A DNA stretch of 64,000 bases from Myxococcus dinghuensis (GTDB taxonomy: Bacteria; Myxococcota; Myxococcia; Myxococcales; Myxococcaceae): positions 1 to 64,000 of the forward strand of contig NZ_JAKCFB010000021.1 of assembly GCF_024198235.1 (NCBI RefSeq), written 5' to 3'. Shown piece by piece: positions 1 to 8,289 of the stretch. The translations under genes were made by a program, and so were the position numbers. Each line of letters opens with the position of its first letter. The stretch's first letter is position 1. The notes beneath the pieces are model-generated. The model saw nothing but the letters and a program-made list of their open reading frames with translations, had not been told where the DNA came from and made no database searches.

Positions 1-879
1 CTTGCCGGCCACGGCGGCCTGGGCCACCGTCGTGGGCGCGGTGGAGGCGGCGGCGGGCGTCGCCACGGGCTCCGGCGGGGCGACGGCGGGCGCGGGCGTG
101 GGCTCCGCCACGACGGCGGGCGGAGGCGCGGCGGCGGTCTTCGCCGCCACGGGCGCCGGGGCCAGCTGCTCCGTCAGGTCGTGGTTGACCGAGCGCACCG
201 CGTCCTCGGCGATCTCCACCGTCTCGTCCGTCAGCTTGCGGTCGCCGTGGGCGAGCACCACGCGGTAGGTGCCCACGCGCAGCGACAGCCGCGCGGGCGT
301 CATGTCCACGTTCTTGCCGTCCACCTGCACCACCAGGCCCGGCGGCGTGGAGGTCACCAGCAGCAGGCCGCTGCGCGCCTCCTCGAGCACGGCCGGGTCC
401 TCCGGCTTCTGCGCGCGCGAGGCGACCTTCGCCGCGCGGGTGCGCGGGGCCTGCCGCGCGGGTGGCTCCCGCGGGGCCTTGGCCTGCTGGGTCCGGTTGT
501 GCTCGCGCGACTGGAGGTCGGTGGCGATGCGCAACAGCTCCACCAGGTCACCCCCCGGCGTCTTGCGCAGGCTCAGCGCCTCCGTGAACTCGCTGACGGC
601 CTTGTCGTAGTCGCGGTCCTCCAGCGCGGCGAGGCCCGAGGCGCGGCGCGCGCGGGCCAGGCCCTCGCTCGCGTCTTCCGCGCGGGGCGTGGGGGTGGGC
701 TCGGGCGTGGCGGGCGGGGCCACGGGCGGCGGGGCCACCGGGGCGGTGGCGACGGGCGCGGGCGGAACGGGGTCGACGGCGCGACGCTTGCGCACCACCA
801 CGTAGGCCATGGCGTTGAGCGCGAGCGTTCCGACGACGATGACGGCAATCCAGGTCTTCTGTCTCATCGAATGTTTCAT
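1..879 (-). CDS. PEGA-domain membrane-anchored protein (3' end outside window)
   Basis: Partial gene: the frame is open from an ATG at 879 through base 1, so the C-terminus lies beyond the window. An in-frame ATG at 867 is an alternative start. The product begins with a short basic N-terminus and one hydrophobic segment (about residues 10-27), then a Pro/Ala/Thr-rich linker and a helical stretch. At about residues 175-240 it has a PEGA-like module with the pattern G-L-L-x-V-T-S-T-P-P-G-x-x-V-x-V-D-G followed by T-P-x-x-L. A second Pro/Ala-rich low-complexity tail follows. PEGA modules are thought to be surface or periplasmic beta-sandwich units. It lies 43 bp downstream of a protein kinase gene on the same strand, so the two are probably co-transcribed. 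The specific role is unknown. Confidence 0.75.
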   Translation of the reverse strand, partial: MKHSMRQKTWIAVIVVGTLALNAMAYVVVRKRRAVDPVPPAPVATAPVAPPPVAPPATPEPTPTPRAEDASEGLARARRASGLAALEDRDYDKAVSEFTEALSLRKTPGGDLVELLRIATDLQSREHNRTQQAKAPREPPARQAPRTRAAKVASRAQKPEDPAVLEEARSGLLLVTSTPPGLVVQVDGKNVDMTPARLSLRVGTYRVVLAHGDRKLTDETVEIAEDAVRSVNHDLTEQLAPAPVAAKTAAAPPPAVVAEPTPAPAVAPPEPVATPAAASTAPTTVAQAAVAGK

Positions 880-922
880 CCCGTCACCCGCACCGGGGAC
901 CGCGGATGCATGAAGCCGTCGC

Positions 923-2155
923 TCAGGCGACGAAGTACCAGAACAGGGCCGTCGCCAGGGCGGCGAACCCGGCCGTCGCGACGATGGCCCAGGGGAAGGG
1001 CGGGGCGGCGGCGGCCTCCAGGGGGGCCAGCGACAGCGAACCGCTGCCGGGCACCGGGCCGCGCGCGGTGGGGGAGGTCCGCTCCTCGGGGGGCGGCGGC
1101 GCGGGCCGCGCCGAGGACGCGCCCGGCGTGCGCTCGCTGGTGATGCCGCTGGCCTGCGAGGAGCCGAAGGTGGACAGCGCGGTGGCGTGCTGGCCCGTCT
1201 TGTCCGGGGGGAACAGCGACGTCACCAGCGTGGCCAGCTCCCGGCCACCGGACGTCCAGCTCTGCGCCGCGCGGAACCGCTCCAGGTCCAGGGCCAGCTC
1301 GCGCGCGCTCTGGTAGCGCGCCTCCGGGTCCTTCTGCAGCAGCCGCAGGATGATGCGCTCCAGCTCCGGCGCGAAGCCGGGGGAGACCTCCGACGGCGGC
1401 GTCACCTGCGCCTGGGTGGCGGCGATGATGGTGGCCTCCACCGTGTCGCGCTTGAACAGCCGCCGCCCCGTGGACGCCTCGTAGAGCACGATGCCCAGCG
1501 AGAACAGGTCCGAGCGGTGGTCCAGCTCCCGGTTGGAGATCTGCTCCGGGGACATGTACGCGTACTTGCCCTTCACCACGCCGACGCTGGTGCGCTCCAC
1601 GTTGACGGCGCTCTTCACGATGCCGAAGTCCGCCAGCTTGACGATGCCGTCGCGCGACACGAGCACGTTGCCCGGCGTCACGTCGCGGTGCACCAGCTTC
1701 AGCGGCGTGCCGTCCGGCAGCGTCTTCGCGTGCGCGTACGCCAGCGCGTCCGCCACCGCGATGCCCACGTCCACCGCCACCCGCTGCCCCAGGGGGAACG
1801 CCGACTTCCACGCGTGCCGCAGCACCCGGTCCAGCGACTGGCCCTGGATCCACTCCATGGCCAGGTAGTACTGGCCGTCGATCTTCCCGAAGTCGAACAC
1901 CTGGACGATGTTGGGATGCGTCAGCAGCGCGGCGACCTTCGCCTCGTCCGCGAACATCCGGCTGAAGGCCTCCAGGCTGGCGTACTCCGGCAGCACCCGC
2001 TTGATGACGCAGGGCTTGGAGAAGCCATCCGGCCCGTCGATGGAGGCCAGGAAGATGTGGGCCATTCCACCCGCGGCGAGCCTTTGGAGAATCCGATATT
2101 TCCCGAAGTGTACCTCTTCCACGGGAACTGGCAGCGACGCGTCGAGCCTGTCCAA
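923..2155 (-). CDS. Hanks-type serine/threonine protein kinase with C-terminal membrane helix
   Basis: 410 aa. The kinase domain spans about residues 20-293. It has a glycine loop (LAAGGMAH), the VAIK-type lysine K52 in CVIKRV, HRD at 156-158 with N163, DFG at 176-178 and SPE at 202-204, so it looks catalytically complete and of the RD type. A Pro/Ser/Thr-rich linker leads to one predicted membrane helix at the extreme C-terminus, so the kinase should face the cytoplasm. The start is a TTG at 2155 preceded by GAGG at a suitable distance; no ATG or GTG fits better before the conserved FGKY segment. The PEGA-domain gene follows after 43 bp, suggesting a kinase-envelope partner operon. The substrate cannot be told from sequence. 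Confidence 0.93.
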   Translation of the reverse strand: MDRLDASLPVPVEEVHFGKYRILQRLAAGGMAHIFLASIDGPDGFSKPCVIKRVLPEYASLEAFSRMFADEAKVAALLTHPNIVQVFDFGKIDGQYYLAMEWIQGQSLDRVLRHAWKSAFPLGQRVAVDVGIAVADALAYAHAKTLPDGTPLKLVHRDVTPGNVLVSRDGIVKLADFGIVKSAVNVERTSVGVVKGKYAYMSPEQISNRELDHRSDLFSLGIVLYEASTGRRLFKRDTVEATIIAATQAQVTPPSEVSPGFAPELERIILRLLQKDPEARYQSARELALDLERFRAAQSWTSGGRELATLVTSLFPPDKTGQHATALSTFGSSQASGITSERTPGASSARPAPPPPEERTSPTARGPVPGSGSLSLAPLEAAAAPPFPWAIVATAGFAALATALFWYFVA

Positions 2156-2224
2156 CTTTCGCCTCAGGATTTAGCTGTAAGGCTTGAAAAGATACAGGCG
2201 GACCTCCTACCCCACAAGTTCGCG

Positions 2225-2241
2225 ACCCGTGCGGGTGTCAA
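2225..2241 (-). promoter_or_regulatory. Candidate promoter region of the kinase operon
   Basis: On the minus strand a perfect TTGACA hexamer (2236-2241) lies about 80 bp upstream of the TTG start. It directly abuts an inverted repeat ACCCG-TG-CGGGT (2225-2236) in the spacer. No good -10 hexamer is visible, so this is only a candidate sigma-70-type promoter with a possible operator. Confidence 0.35.
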
Positions 2242-2281
2242 CACATTTTGGAACTCAAGCGACCCGGTGGGGGGCGACCCC

Positions 2282-3076
2282 TCACCGCCGCGACTTGCGG
2301 CGCGCCTTGCGGCGGCGGGAGGGGCGGGGCGGCTCGGTGACCTCGGCGAAGCGCAGGCCGGAGACGCCCGCGTGCTCCAGGGCTTCCTTGATGCCCTCGG
2401 AGACGATGAGGCTGACGGGCCAGCCCCAGGTGCGCAGGACGCGGACGCCGGCGGCCCTGCGGGCGTCGATGCGCAGGCCCCGCACGGTGCGGTAGTGACC
2501 CACCCGCTCGGCGGGGACTTCGTCGGCGGTGTAGCGGGAGGCCTCGGCGCAGGCCGGGTCGTCGATGCAGGGGACCAGCCGGGTGGCGACGAGGACGAAG
2601 TAGGGCTCGCGCGTGCCCTCCACGTCGACGGGGAGCAGCTGCACGTCGTCGGGGGCCAGCTCGCGGAAGACGGTGGCGGCGCGCGCGTGGACGATGGGGG
2701 TGAGACCCGCGCCAGCCAGGGAGAAGTCCAGCGGCGCTCCCTCGGGGTCGGGGGTCACCTCGAGGCGGCCTCGGGGCGGGGCCACGGGGGTGCCGGAGGT
2801 GTAGAGCCAGACGGAGTCGGACTTGCGGCCATCCGGGCCCACCGGGTCGCTCAGCTCGCGCCGCGCGGGGTGGCGGAAGTCGTCGTGCAGGTCGAAGTAG
2901 CGGGTGGGGCGGGAGGCCCGCGCGGCGGCGCGGCGGGCGGCCGGCTTCGGGCGGGGCCGGTCCTCCGGGAGCTGCGGAGGAGGGAAGAGCGTCTCCCGCG
3001 CGGAGGGGACGTCGCCCCCGGCGCCCGGGATGCGCCGGGTGAGCTTCCGGAGCGCTTGGGTGAGCCGCCTGAACAT
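2282..3076 (-). CDS. Imm11-family (DUF1629-like) protein, orphan
   Basis: 264 aa. From about residue 58 the sequence follows the myxobacterial Imm11/DUF1629 pattern: RYFDLHDDF, a central DFSLAGAGLTPIVHARA segment, LAPDDVQLLPVDVEG, YFVLVATRLVPCIDD, then VGHYRTVRGLRIDARRA and LIVSEGIKEALE. Family members are predicted immunity proteins of polymorphic toxin systems, but they are also abundant as solitary copies in Myxococcus-like genomes. Two things differ from typical members: a 57-residue basic, Pro/Ala-rich N-terminal extension and a lysine/arginine-rich C-terminal tail. No toxin gene is adjacent. The ATG at 3076 has only a weak ribosome-binding site, so the extension depends on that start being real. 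Confidence 0.7.
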   Translation of the reverse strand: MFRRLTQALRKLTRRIPGAGGDVPSARETLFPPPQLPEDRPRPKPAARRAAARASRPTRYFDLHDDFRHPARRELSDPVGPDGRKSDSVWLYTSGTPVAPPRGRLEVTPDPEGAPLDFSLAGAGLTPIVHARAATVFRELAPDDVQLLPVDVEGTREPYFVLVATRLVPCIDDPACAEASRYTADEVPAERVGHYRTVRGLRIDARRAAGVRVLRTWGWPVSLIVSEGIKEALEHAGVSGLRFAEVTEPPRPSRRRKARRKSRR

Positions 3077-3189
3077 CCGCCGATGTTACTTCGAGGGTCC
3101 GGGGTGGGGGCGAGCAGAACGTCCAGGCAGGCGGCTGCCCGGCGCGGAGCGGGGGAGGGCCGGCGGGTGGCCGCCCGTCCCGCTGGCGG

Positions 3190-3897
3190 CTACCACCCGG
3201 TGTGCAGTCCGTAGTGGCCGGCGCGGGTGTCCAGGCTGAGGAAGGAGAAGCGGCCCTCCGAGCACGTGCCGCTGTTGAGGAACAACTGGCTGCCGTGCTC
3301 CACGCGCATGCCCTGGTGGGTGTGGCCGGTGACGACGATGTCCGCGCTGCTGTCGCGCGCGCGGGCCAGGGCCCACTGCTGGAAGGTGCACCGGGCGGGG
3401 TCCGGCAGCGCGGGCATCAGGCGGGCATCCAGGGCCTGGAACATGCGGAACATCGCGCGCAGGCGCATGCGGCGCAGCCAGGCGCCGGTCCACACCGCGG
3501 CCTCGGAGAACCAGCGCGCCTTGCGGATGACCCAGTCGTGGTGGTGGCCGTGGGTGAACAGCAGCCGCACGCCGTCCGCCTCCACCACCCACTGCTCGGG
3601 CGCGCCCAGCACGGTGCCCGCCACCAGGTCGTGGTTGCCGTGGATGAAGTGGTACTGGGGCCGCTCGAAGCGCCGCACCAACTCCGGATGGGCGGCGCGG
3701 GCGGCCGCCAGCTCCTCCACCTGGTGACCGGGGGCGCGGGAGGTGAGCGTCTCGAAGATGTCCCCGAGCAGGACGATGCGCTCGAAGTTGCCCTCCAGCA
3801 TGCGCAGGAAGCGAGCGAAGGCGGAGTCCTCGTGGCCGAAGTGGTCCGCCACGTCGCGTCTGCCCAGGTGCAGGTCCGATATCACCGCGATGCGCAT
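3190..3897 (-). CDS. Metallophosphoesterase (calcineurin-like)
   Basis: 235 aa. It carries the classic di-metal phosphoesterase motifs in order: DLH in ISDLHLG near the N-terminus, GDIFE (GD), GNHD in FIHGNHD, THGHHHDW, and a terminal GHTH in VVTGHTHQG. These residues bind two metal ions and hydrolyse a phosphoester. The overall size resembles UDP-2,3-diacylglucosamine pyrophosphatase-like (LpxH/YbbF-type) and related uncharacterised hydrolases. I would not assign a substrate. The start at 3897 is chosen because the fold begins at once (MRIAVISDLH) and GGGAAGGGAGCT sits just upstream. Longer readings upstream give an implausible Arg/Pro-rich leader. Confidence 0.9.
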   Translation of the reverse strand: MRIAVISDLHLGRRDVADHFGHEDSAFARFLRMLEGNFERIVLLGDIFETLTSRAPGHQVEELAAARAAHPELVRRFERPQYHFIHGNHDLVAGTVLGAPEQWVVEADGVRLLFTHGHHHDWVIRKARWFSEAAVWTGAWLRRMRLRAMFRMFQALDARLMPALPDPARCTFQQWALARARDSSADIVVTGHTHQGMRVEHGSQLFLNSGTCSEGRFSFLSLDTRAGHYGLHTGW

Positions 3898-4365
3898 GCC
3901 AGCTCCCTTCCCATGCGAGTGCAAGGGCGAGGCCGGGGGCGCGGCAGACGGCTCCGCGAGGCTCGCCAGGGTGGGTATGTAGCGTGCTCCTCTCTCATGT
4001 GCCCTGCGTTCTCCGAAACGGGGTCGCGCATGCCGCGCCCCGGACCTCCCGGGCGGGTGCCCGGGGCCCCGCCGACACTCGCGGTCCGTGTGGCCGGTCC
4101 GCCATGCAACCCTGCGCACGGGCGGCGCATCCGGCCACGGGGTGGGATGTCCGGAAGTCCAAAGGAGGCCGTGCCCCGGGCGGATGACGCGCGCGGTCAC
4201 GTCTCATTCCAGTCACCGCGGCCCTGGCCGGAGGCGCCGGTCGGACGCGCCCGCGGCGGGGGACGGAACGGGCGCCGCCCACCACCCGCGCACGGTTCAT
4301 GTTGCGTTCGTGTTGGTGTGACACTAACAATGTGTCCACTGAACACGAAGTCTGGGGGTGGACGG
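3898..4365. other. Divergent intergenic region (468 bp)
   Basis: Spacer between the phosphoesterase and the SPFH operon, which are transcribed away from each other. Frames here translate to Arg/Pro-rich strings with no recognisable domain, so I call no gene. The right end holds the imperfect palindrome annotated separately. Nothing else is recognisable. Confidence 0.6.
4312..4328. promoter_or_regulatory. Imperfect palindrome upstream of the SPFH operon
   Basis: GTTGGTGT-G-ACACTAAC: the half sites match at 7 of 8 positions around a central G, 37 bp before the SPFH start codon. The adjacent TAACAAT could serve as a -10 element. It is an operator candidate; the regulator is unknown. Confidence 0.35.
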
Positions 4366-5376
4366 ATGCTCATCGGGTACATGAAGGCGGCGCCGACGAC
4401 GTACGTGATGCAGTTCGAGGGGGGCGGGGTGGTGCGGGAGGGGGCGGGGCTCTCGTTCTTCTACTGGAAGCCCTCGGCGACGCTGGTGAGCGTGCCGCTG
4501 TCGAGCGCGGACGCGCCCTTCGTGTTCAACGAGGTGACGCGGGACTTCCAGGCGGTGACGCTCCAGGGGCAGGTGACGTACCGGGTGTCGGACGCGCGCA
4601 AGCTGGCGGCGCTCCTGGACTTCTCGCTCTCGCCGTCCGGGCGCTACCGGTCGGACGACCCGGAGAAGCTGCCGGAGCGGCTGGTGCAGGTGGCGCAGGT
4701 GCGGGCGCGCACGGTGGTGCAGGGGCTGACGCTGCGCGAGGCGCTGGTGAGCGCGCAGGCGCTGGAGGCGCGGGTGCAGGAGGCGCTAGGGCAGGCGGAG
4801 GCGCTGCGCGCGCTGGGCGTGGAGGTGATGGCGTTCTCGCTGCTCTCCATCAAGCCCACGCCGGAGATGGCGCGGGCGCTGGAGGCGGAGGCGCGCGAGG
4901 GGCTGCAGCGCGAGGCGGACGAGGCCATCTACGCGCGGCGCAACGCGGCGGTGGAGCAGGAGCGGCGCATCAAGGAGAGCGAGCTGGCGACGGAGCTGGC
5001 CGTGCAGGAGCGCCAGCGCCAGATTCGCGAGGCGCAGATGGCGGCCGACATCGCGGTGGAGGAGCAGCGCTCGGCACTGATGGAGCGCTGGAGCCAGAAC
5101 GAGAAGCAGGCCGCGGACGCGCGCGCGTACGGGCTGGAGAAGACGCTGGCGCTGGTGCGGGACATGGACTGGAAGACGCTGATGGCCACGTCCGCGGGGG
5201 GCGGGGACCCGGCGCTCAACATCGCGCTCGCCTTCCGGGAGATGGCGGAGAACGCGGAGCGCATCGGCGAGGTGAACGTGTCCCCGGACCTGCTGCACGC
5301 GCTCATGGGCCCCGGTTCGGCCACGGCCCCGGCCCCGGTTCAGGCGCTGGCCCCGGTCGCTCGCAAGCCGCGCTGA
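4366..5376 (+). CDS. SPFH / band-7 domain protein
   Basis: 336 aa. The first 200 residues fit the SPFH (stomatin/prohibitin/flotillin) fold: a beta-rich start, F-x-A-V-T-L-Q-G-Q-V-T-Y-R-V-S, then the long helical segment LTLREALVSAQALEARVQEAL and the V-x-A-F-S-L-L-S-I-K-P strand. A long charged coiled coil follows (about 190-270), rich in E/R/Q with repeated EAR and EQER patterns. There is no clear N-terminal membrane helix, so the protein is probably cytosolic or peripherally membrane-attached. The start ATG at 4366 is preceded by GGGGGTGGACGG. The NAD-kinase-like gene follows after 22 bp, a pairing that suggests a joint function. SPFH proteins organise membrane microdomains or scaffold partner enzymes; the specific role here is unknown. 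Confidence 0.88.
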   Translation: MLIGYMKAAPTTYVMQFEGGGVVREGAGLSFFYWKPSATLVSVPLSSADAPFVFNEVTRDFQAVTLQGQVTYRVSDARKLAALLDFSLSPSGRYRSDDPEKLPERLVQVAQVRARTVVQGLTLREALVSAQALEARVQEALGQAEALRALGVEVMAFSLLSIKPTPEMARALEAEAREGLQREADEAIYARRNAAVEQERRIKESELATELAVQERQRQIREAQMAADIAVEEQRSALMERWSQNEKQAADARAYGLEKTLALVRDMDWKTLMATSAGGGDPALNIALAFREMAENAERIGEVNVSPDLLHALMGPGSATAPAPVQALAPVARKPR

Positions 5377-5398
5377 GGCCCGCGAAAGGAGGGCCACC

Positions 5399-6319
5399 AT
5401 GTACGAGAAGATCGTCCTCGTCACCCGCCCCACGCGGCTCGCGGGGCTGGTGCAGCGGTTCAACACCAAGCGGCAGGCGAAGTTCTACGTGGAGCACGCG
5501 GGCCAGGACTTCCAGCAGTTCGAGCACGAGGACGGGGCCTACAACCGCGCGGTGGACACGCTGCGCGGCGCGCTGGACGTGGGGCTGCCGGTGCAGCAGG
5601 TGGACCGGGGGTTGGTGCCGACGTTCCTGTTCACCGGCAAGGAGGTGGTGGTCGTCGCGGGGCAGGACGGGCTGGTGGCGAACGTGGCCAAGTACGTGGG
5701 GGAGCAACCCCTGGTGGGCGTGAACCCGGACCCGGAGCGCTTCGACGGGGTGCTGCTGCCGTTCCAGGTGGCGGGGGCGCGCGCGGCGGTGCGCCGGGTG
5801 CTGGAGGGGCGGGCGCGCTGCCGCCGCGTCACGCTGGCGGAGGCGGCGCTGGAGGACGGGCAGCGGCTGCTCGCGTTCAACGACCTGTTCATCGGGGCAC
5901 GGACCCACGTCTCCGCGCGCTACCTGTTGAGCCACGGGGGGCGGCGCGAGGCGCAGTCGTCCAGCGGGGTGCTGGTGTCCACGGGGGCGGGCTCCAGCGG
6001 CTGGCTGTCGTCCGTCTTCACGCTGGCCCGGAAGCTGACGGAGACGACGGGGGGCGTGCCGGGCGAGACGTGGAAGCTGGCGTGGGAGGAGCCGCGGCTG
6101 GCCTTCGTGGTGCGCGAGCCCTTCGTCAGCCGCCACTCGGGCGCGGAGCTGGTGGGGGGCTTCGTGACGTCGGACCAGGCGCTGATGGTGGAGTCGGGGA
6201 TGGCGTCGGGGGGCGTCATCTTCAGCGACGGCATGGAAGAGGACTTCCTCGCTTTCGGCGCGGGGGCCCGGGTGCACGTGCGGCCGGCGCGGCAGCGGGC
6301 GGCGCTGGTCATGGCCTGA
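5399..6319 (+). CDS. NAD-kinase-fold protein (ATP-NAD/sugar kinase-like)
   Basis: 306 aa. The layout matches the NAD kinase/diacylglycerol kinase superfamily. A nucleotide-binding loop reads GQDG at 88-91 (canonical GGDG). VGVNPDP follows at about 107-112, NDLFIG at about 161-166, and STGAGSSGW at 194-202 (canonical T-x-x-GSTAY). Such proteins phosphorylate NAD or a related diol using ATP or polyphosphate, but the altered loop makes true NAD kinase activity uncertain. AAAGGAGGGCCACC precedes the ATG. It lies 22 bp after the SPFH gene and is probably translated from the same mRNA. Confidence 0.8.
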   Translation: MYEKIVLVTRPTRLAGLVQRFNTKRQAKFYVEHAGQDFQQFEHEDGAYNRAVDTLRGALDVGLPVQQVDRGLVPTFLFTGKEVVVVAGQDGLVANVAKYVGEQPLVGVNPDPERFDGVLLPFQVAGARAAVRRVLEGRARCRRVTLAEAALEDGQRLLAFNDLFIGARTHVSARYLLSHGGRREAQSSSGVLVSTGAGSSGWLSSVFTLARKLTETTGGVPGETWKLAWEEPRLAFVVREPFVSRHSGAELVGGFVTSDQALMVESGMASGGVIFSDGMEEDFLAFGAGARVHVRPARQRAALVMA

Positions 6320-6449
6320 GTGGCGCGCCGCGGCGAAGCCGGTTCGGAGGAGGTCCGCCGGTTCCGCGCTATGGTTCCCGCACGGGGCCTCTTCCCGTCA
6401 CGCCGGGAGACGACGCCTTCCCGGCCCTGCGCCCCGCTCGGGAGACTGC

Positions 6450-7538
6450 ATGTCCAGGACGCTCGCGGTGATGACTTCCGGTGGGGATTCGCCGGGGATG
6501 AACACGGCGCTGCGCGCGTTGGTCCGCGTGGCGGCGGTGCGCGGCGTCCGCGTGCTGGGCGTGGAGTTCGGCTACGAGGGGCTCATGGAGGGGCGCTTCC
6601 GGGAGCTCACCCGCGTGGACGGGGAGGGCGGCCCGCTGGTGCCGGAGCCGGAGCTGGACGCGAGCGGCCACCTGGGCGGGACGATATTGGGGAGCGCCCG
6701 CAGCCAGCGCTTCCTCACCGCGGAGGGGCGCGCGGAGGCGGCGCGGCGGCTGGAGGGCCTGGCGGGGCTGGTCGTCATCGGCGGCAACGGCAGCCTGACG
6801 GGCGCGCACCTGCTGGCGCGCGAGTGCCGCACGCCCGTGGTGGGCATCCCCGCCTCCATCGACAACGACATCGGGTGCAGCGCGTCCGCCATCGGCGTGG
6901 ACACCGCGCTCAACACCATCGTCGAGGCGTGCGACCGCATCTCCGACACGGCGCGCGCGCACCGCCGGGCGTTCGTGGTGGAGGTGATGGGGCGGCACTG
7001 CGGCTACCTGGCCATGGCGGCGGCCGTCTCCGCGGGCGCGGACGCGGTGCTCTTCCGCGAGCAGGGGCGCGGCGAGGCGGACATCCTCCAGGCGCTGGAG
7101 TCCCTGGTGCGGCGCAACCTGGCGGAGGGCCGGGCCAAGCGCCGGGTGCTGGTGCTGAAGGCGGAGGGCGTGGAGCTGCCCACGCAGGTGCTCGTCTCCC
7201 GGCTCCAGGAGCGCATCAAGGACATGAAGGGCGTGGAGGCGCGCGGCGTGGTGCTCGGGCACCTGGTGCGCGGCGGCGGCCCCACCCACCACGACCGGAT
7301 GATTGCCGGGCGGCTCGCCTTCGGCGCCGTGGAGGCGGCGCTGGAGGGCGTCACCGACGTCATGGTGGGCTGGCAGTCCACGGTGCCCGGCGGCCAGACG
7401 ACGCCGGACCCGTACGTGAAGCGCTACCCGCTGGAGCAGGTGCTCGCGGAGACGGCCGCGCTGCTGGATGGCTCGAGCCCGGTCACCCAGCGGCGCGTGA
7501 AGATGATGGAGTCCGTGCAGGGCGTGCTCGCGCTGTGA
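6450..7538 (+). CDS. pfkA: 6-phosphofructokinase
   Basis: 362 aa. Phosphofructokinase family, converting fructose 6-phosphate to fructose 1,6-bisphosphate in glycolysis. Visible motifs are the N-terminal TSGGDSPGMN (ATP loop, about 9-18), GGNGS at 111-115, PASIDND at 134-140 (the catalytic base is the first Asp of IDND), VEVMGRHCG (substrate loop) and GHLVRGGGPTHHDR near the C-terminus. The residue that decides ATP versus pyrophosphate (after GGN) is Gly, favouring ATP. The preceding Asp, normally a magnesium ligand, is Asn here. The start ATG at 6450 follows a GGGAG box. It is transcribed alone and converges on the next gene with only 13 bp between them. Confidence 0.95.
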   Translation: MSRTLAVMTSGGDSPGMNTALRALVRVAAVRGVRVLGVEFGYEGLMEGRFRELTRVDGEGGPLVPEPELDASGHLGGTILGSARSQRFLTAEGRAEAARRLEGLAGLVVIGGNGSLTGAHLLARECRTPVVGIPASIDNDIGCSASAIGVDTALNTIVEACDRISDTARAHRRAFVVEVMGRHCGYLAMAAAVSAGADAVLFREQGRGEADILQALESLVRRNLAEGRAKRRVLVLKAEGVELPTQVLVSRLQERIKDMKGVEARGVVLGHLVRGGGPTHHDRMIAGRLAFGAVEAALEGVTDVMVGWQSTVPGGQTTPDPYVKRYPLEQVLAETAALLDGSSPVTQRRVKMMESVQGVLAL

Positions 7539-7551
7539 CGCGAGGCGCGCC

Positions 7552-8151
7552 TCACTTCGCGGCGAGCGTCGTGTCCACCGGCGCGCACTTCACGTCGACG
7601 CCCTTGTAGTCGCCGTCGGCCGGCGGGGCCTTGGCCTTGTCGGGGGTGACGTCCATCAGCGCGCCCCGGAAGGTGATGGTGTACGCGCCGGGCGTCGTCG
7701 CGCCGTAGGCCTGGGAGATGTCCACTTCCCGGGTCACCGTCGCGCCGGGCTCCACCGTCACGTAGGAGTCCGCGGTGGGCGGCGCGCGCTTCACCATGGG
7801 GCCCTGGTACGGCAGCTCCACGCCGTCGCGCGACACCTCGAACATGTCGTTGAGGATGCGGCCCTCCAGCGGCGTGTTCCACGTGAGCACGTACAAGGGC
7901 TGGCTGGACGTGTTGGTGACGCTGAAGGACACCTGCACCGGTCCGCCCGCGACGAACCTCGAGGGCACCTTCATCGCGCAGGAGAGTCGTGCCGCCATGG
8001 GGGATGCCTCGTTGGTGGAGGGGGACTCGGCCGCCTCGGTCTCCTGCGGGGCCTGGGGCTCCGCCCGGGTCTCCTCCCGCTTCGAGGCGCAACCCGCGCC
8101 GGCGACGGCCATGGCCAGCAGCGCGATACGGCCCATCTGTCCGCGTGTCAT
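7552..8151 (-). CDS. Predicted lipoprotein, homologous to the prodomain of the neighbouring M35 protease
   Basis: 199 aa. The start at 8151 gives a typical secretion signal (basic MTRGQ, hydrophobic core, AGAGC), so Cys20 may be lipidated. An internal ATG at 8136 is possible. After an Ala/Glu/Pro-rich linker, the body (about 53-170) aligns by eye with the N-terminal domain of the M35 lipoprotein 0.5 kb upstream. Shared features are V-P near the start, V-x-V-S-x-x-x-T-N-x-S, L-x-W-x-T, a D-x-F-x-V-x-x-x-G, K-x-A-x-P, P-G-x-x-V and V-D-x-x-x-x-Y-x-x-x-x-x-G-A-Y-x-I. There is no HExxH or other catalytic motif. It could be an inhibitor, chaperone or decoy for the protease; this is inference. It is probably co-transcribed with the 37-aa membrane protein upstream. 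Confidence 0.75.
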   Translation of the reverse strand: MTRGQMGRIALLAMAVAGAGCASKREETRAEPQAPQETEAAESPSTNEASPMAARLSCAMKVPSRFVAGGPVQVSFSVTNTSSQPLYVLTWNTPLEGRILNDMFEVSRDGVELPYQGPMVKRAPPTADSYVTVEPGATVTREVDISQAYGATTPGAYTITFRGALMDVTPDKAKAPPADGDYKGVDVKCAPVDTTLAAK

Positions 8152-8289
8152 GTGTGGGACTCCCGCCCTCGGCGGCGACGGGGGCGTCACGGCCCCGGGT
8201 CGCCGGAATGGTTGAGGGGCCTTCACATCACGTCGGCCGTGGCCTGTCACGGGACGCGTGGCGGGTGGGCGACCCACCGCGAGCGCGAC

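Noticed and set aside
3995..4339. Open frame on the minus strand in the spacer upstream of the SPFH gene
   Set aside because: Arg/Pro-rich with no recognisable domain or ribosome-binding site, so not called a gene.
4299..5723. Long Gly/Ala-rich open frame overlapping the SPFH and NAD-kinase-like genes
   Set aside because: Composition is typical of an out-of-frame reading at 70% G+C. The genes annotated in the other frames have real domains.
7544..7555. Palindrome GAGGCGCGCCTC between pfkA and the lipoprotein gene
   Set aside because: It overlaps the stop region of the convergent gene and has no loop or T run, so terminator function is not supported.
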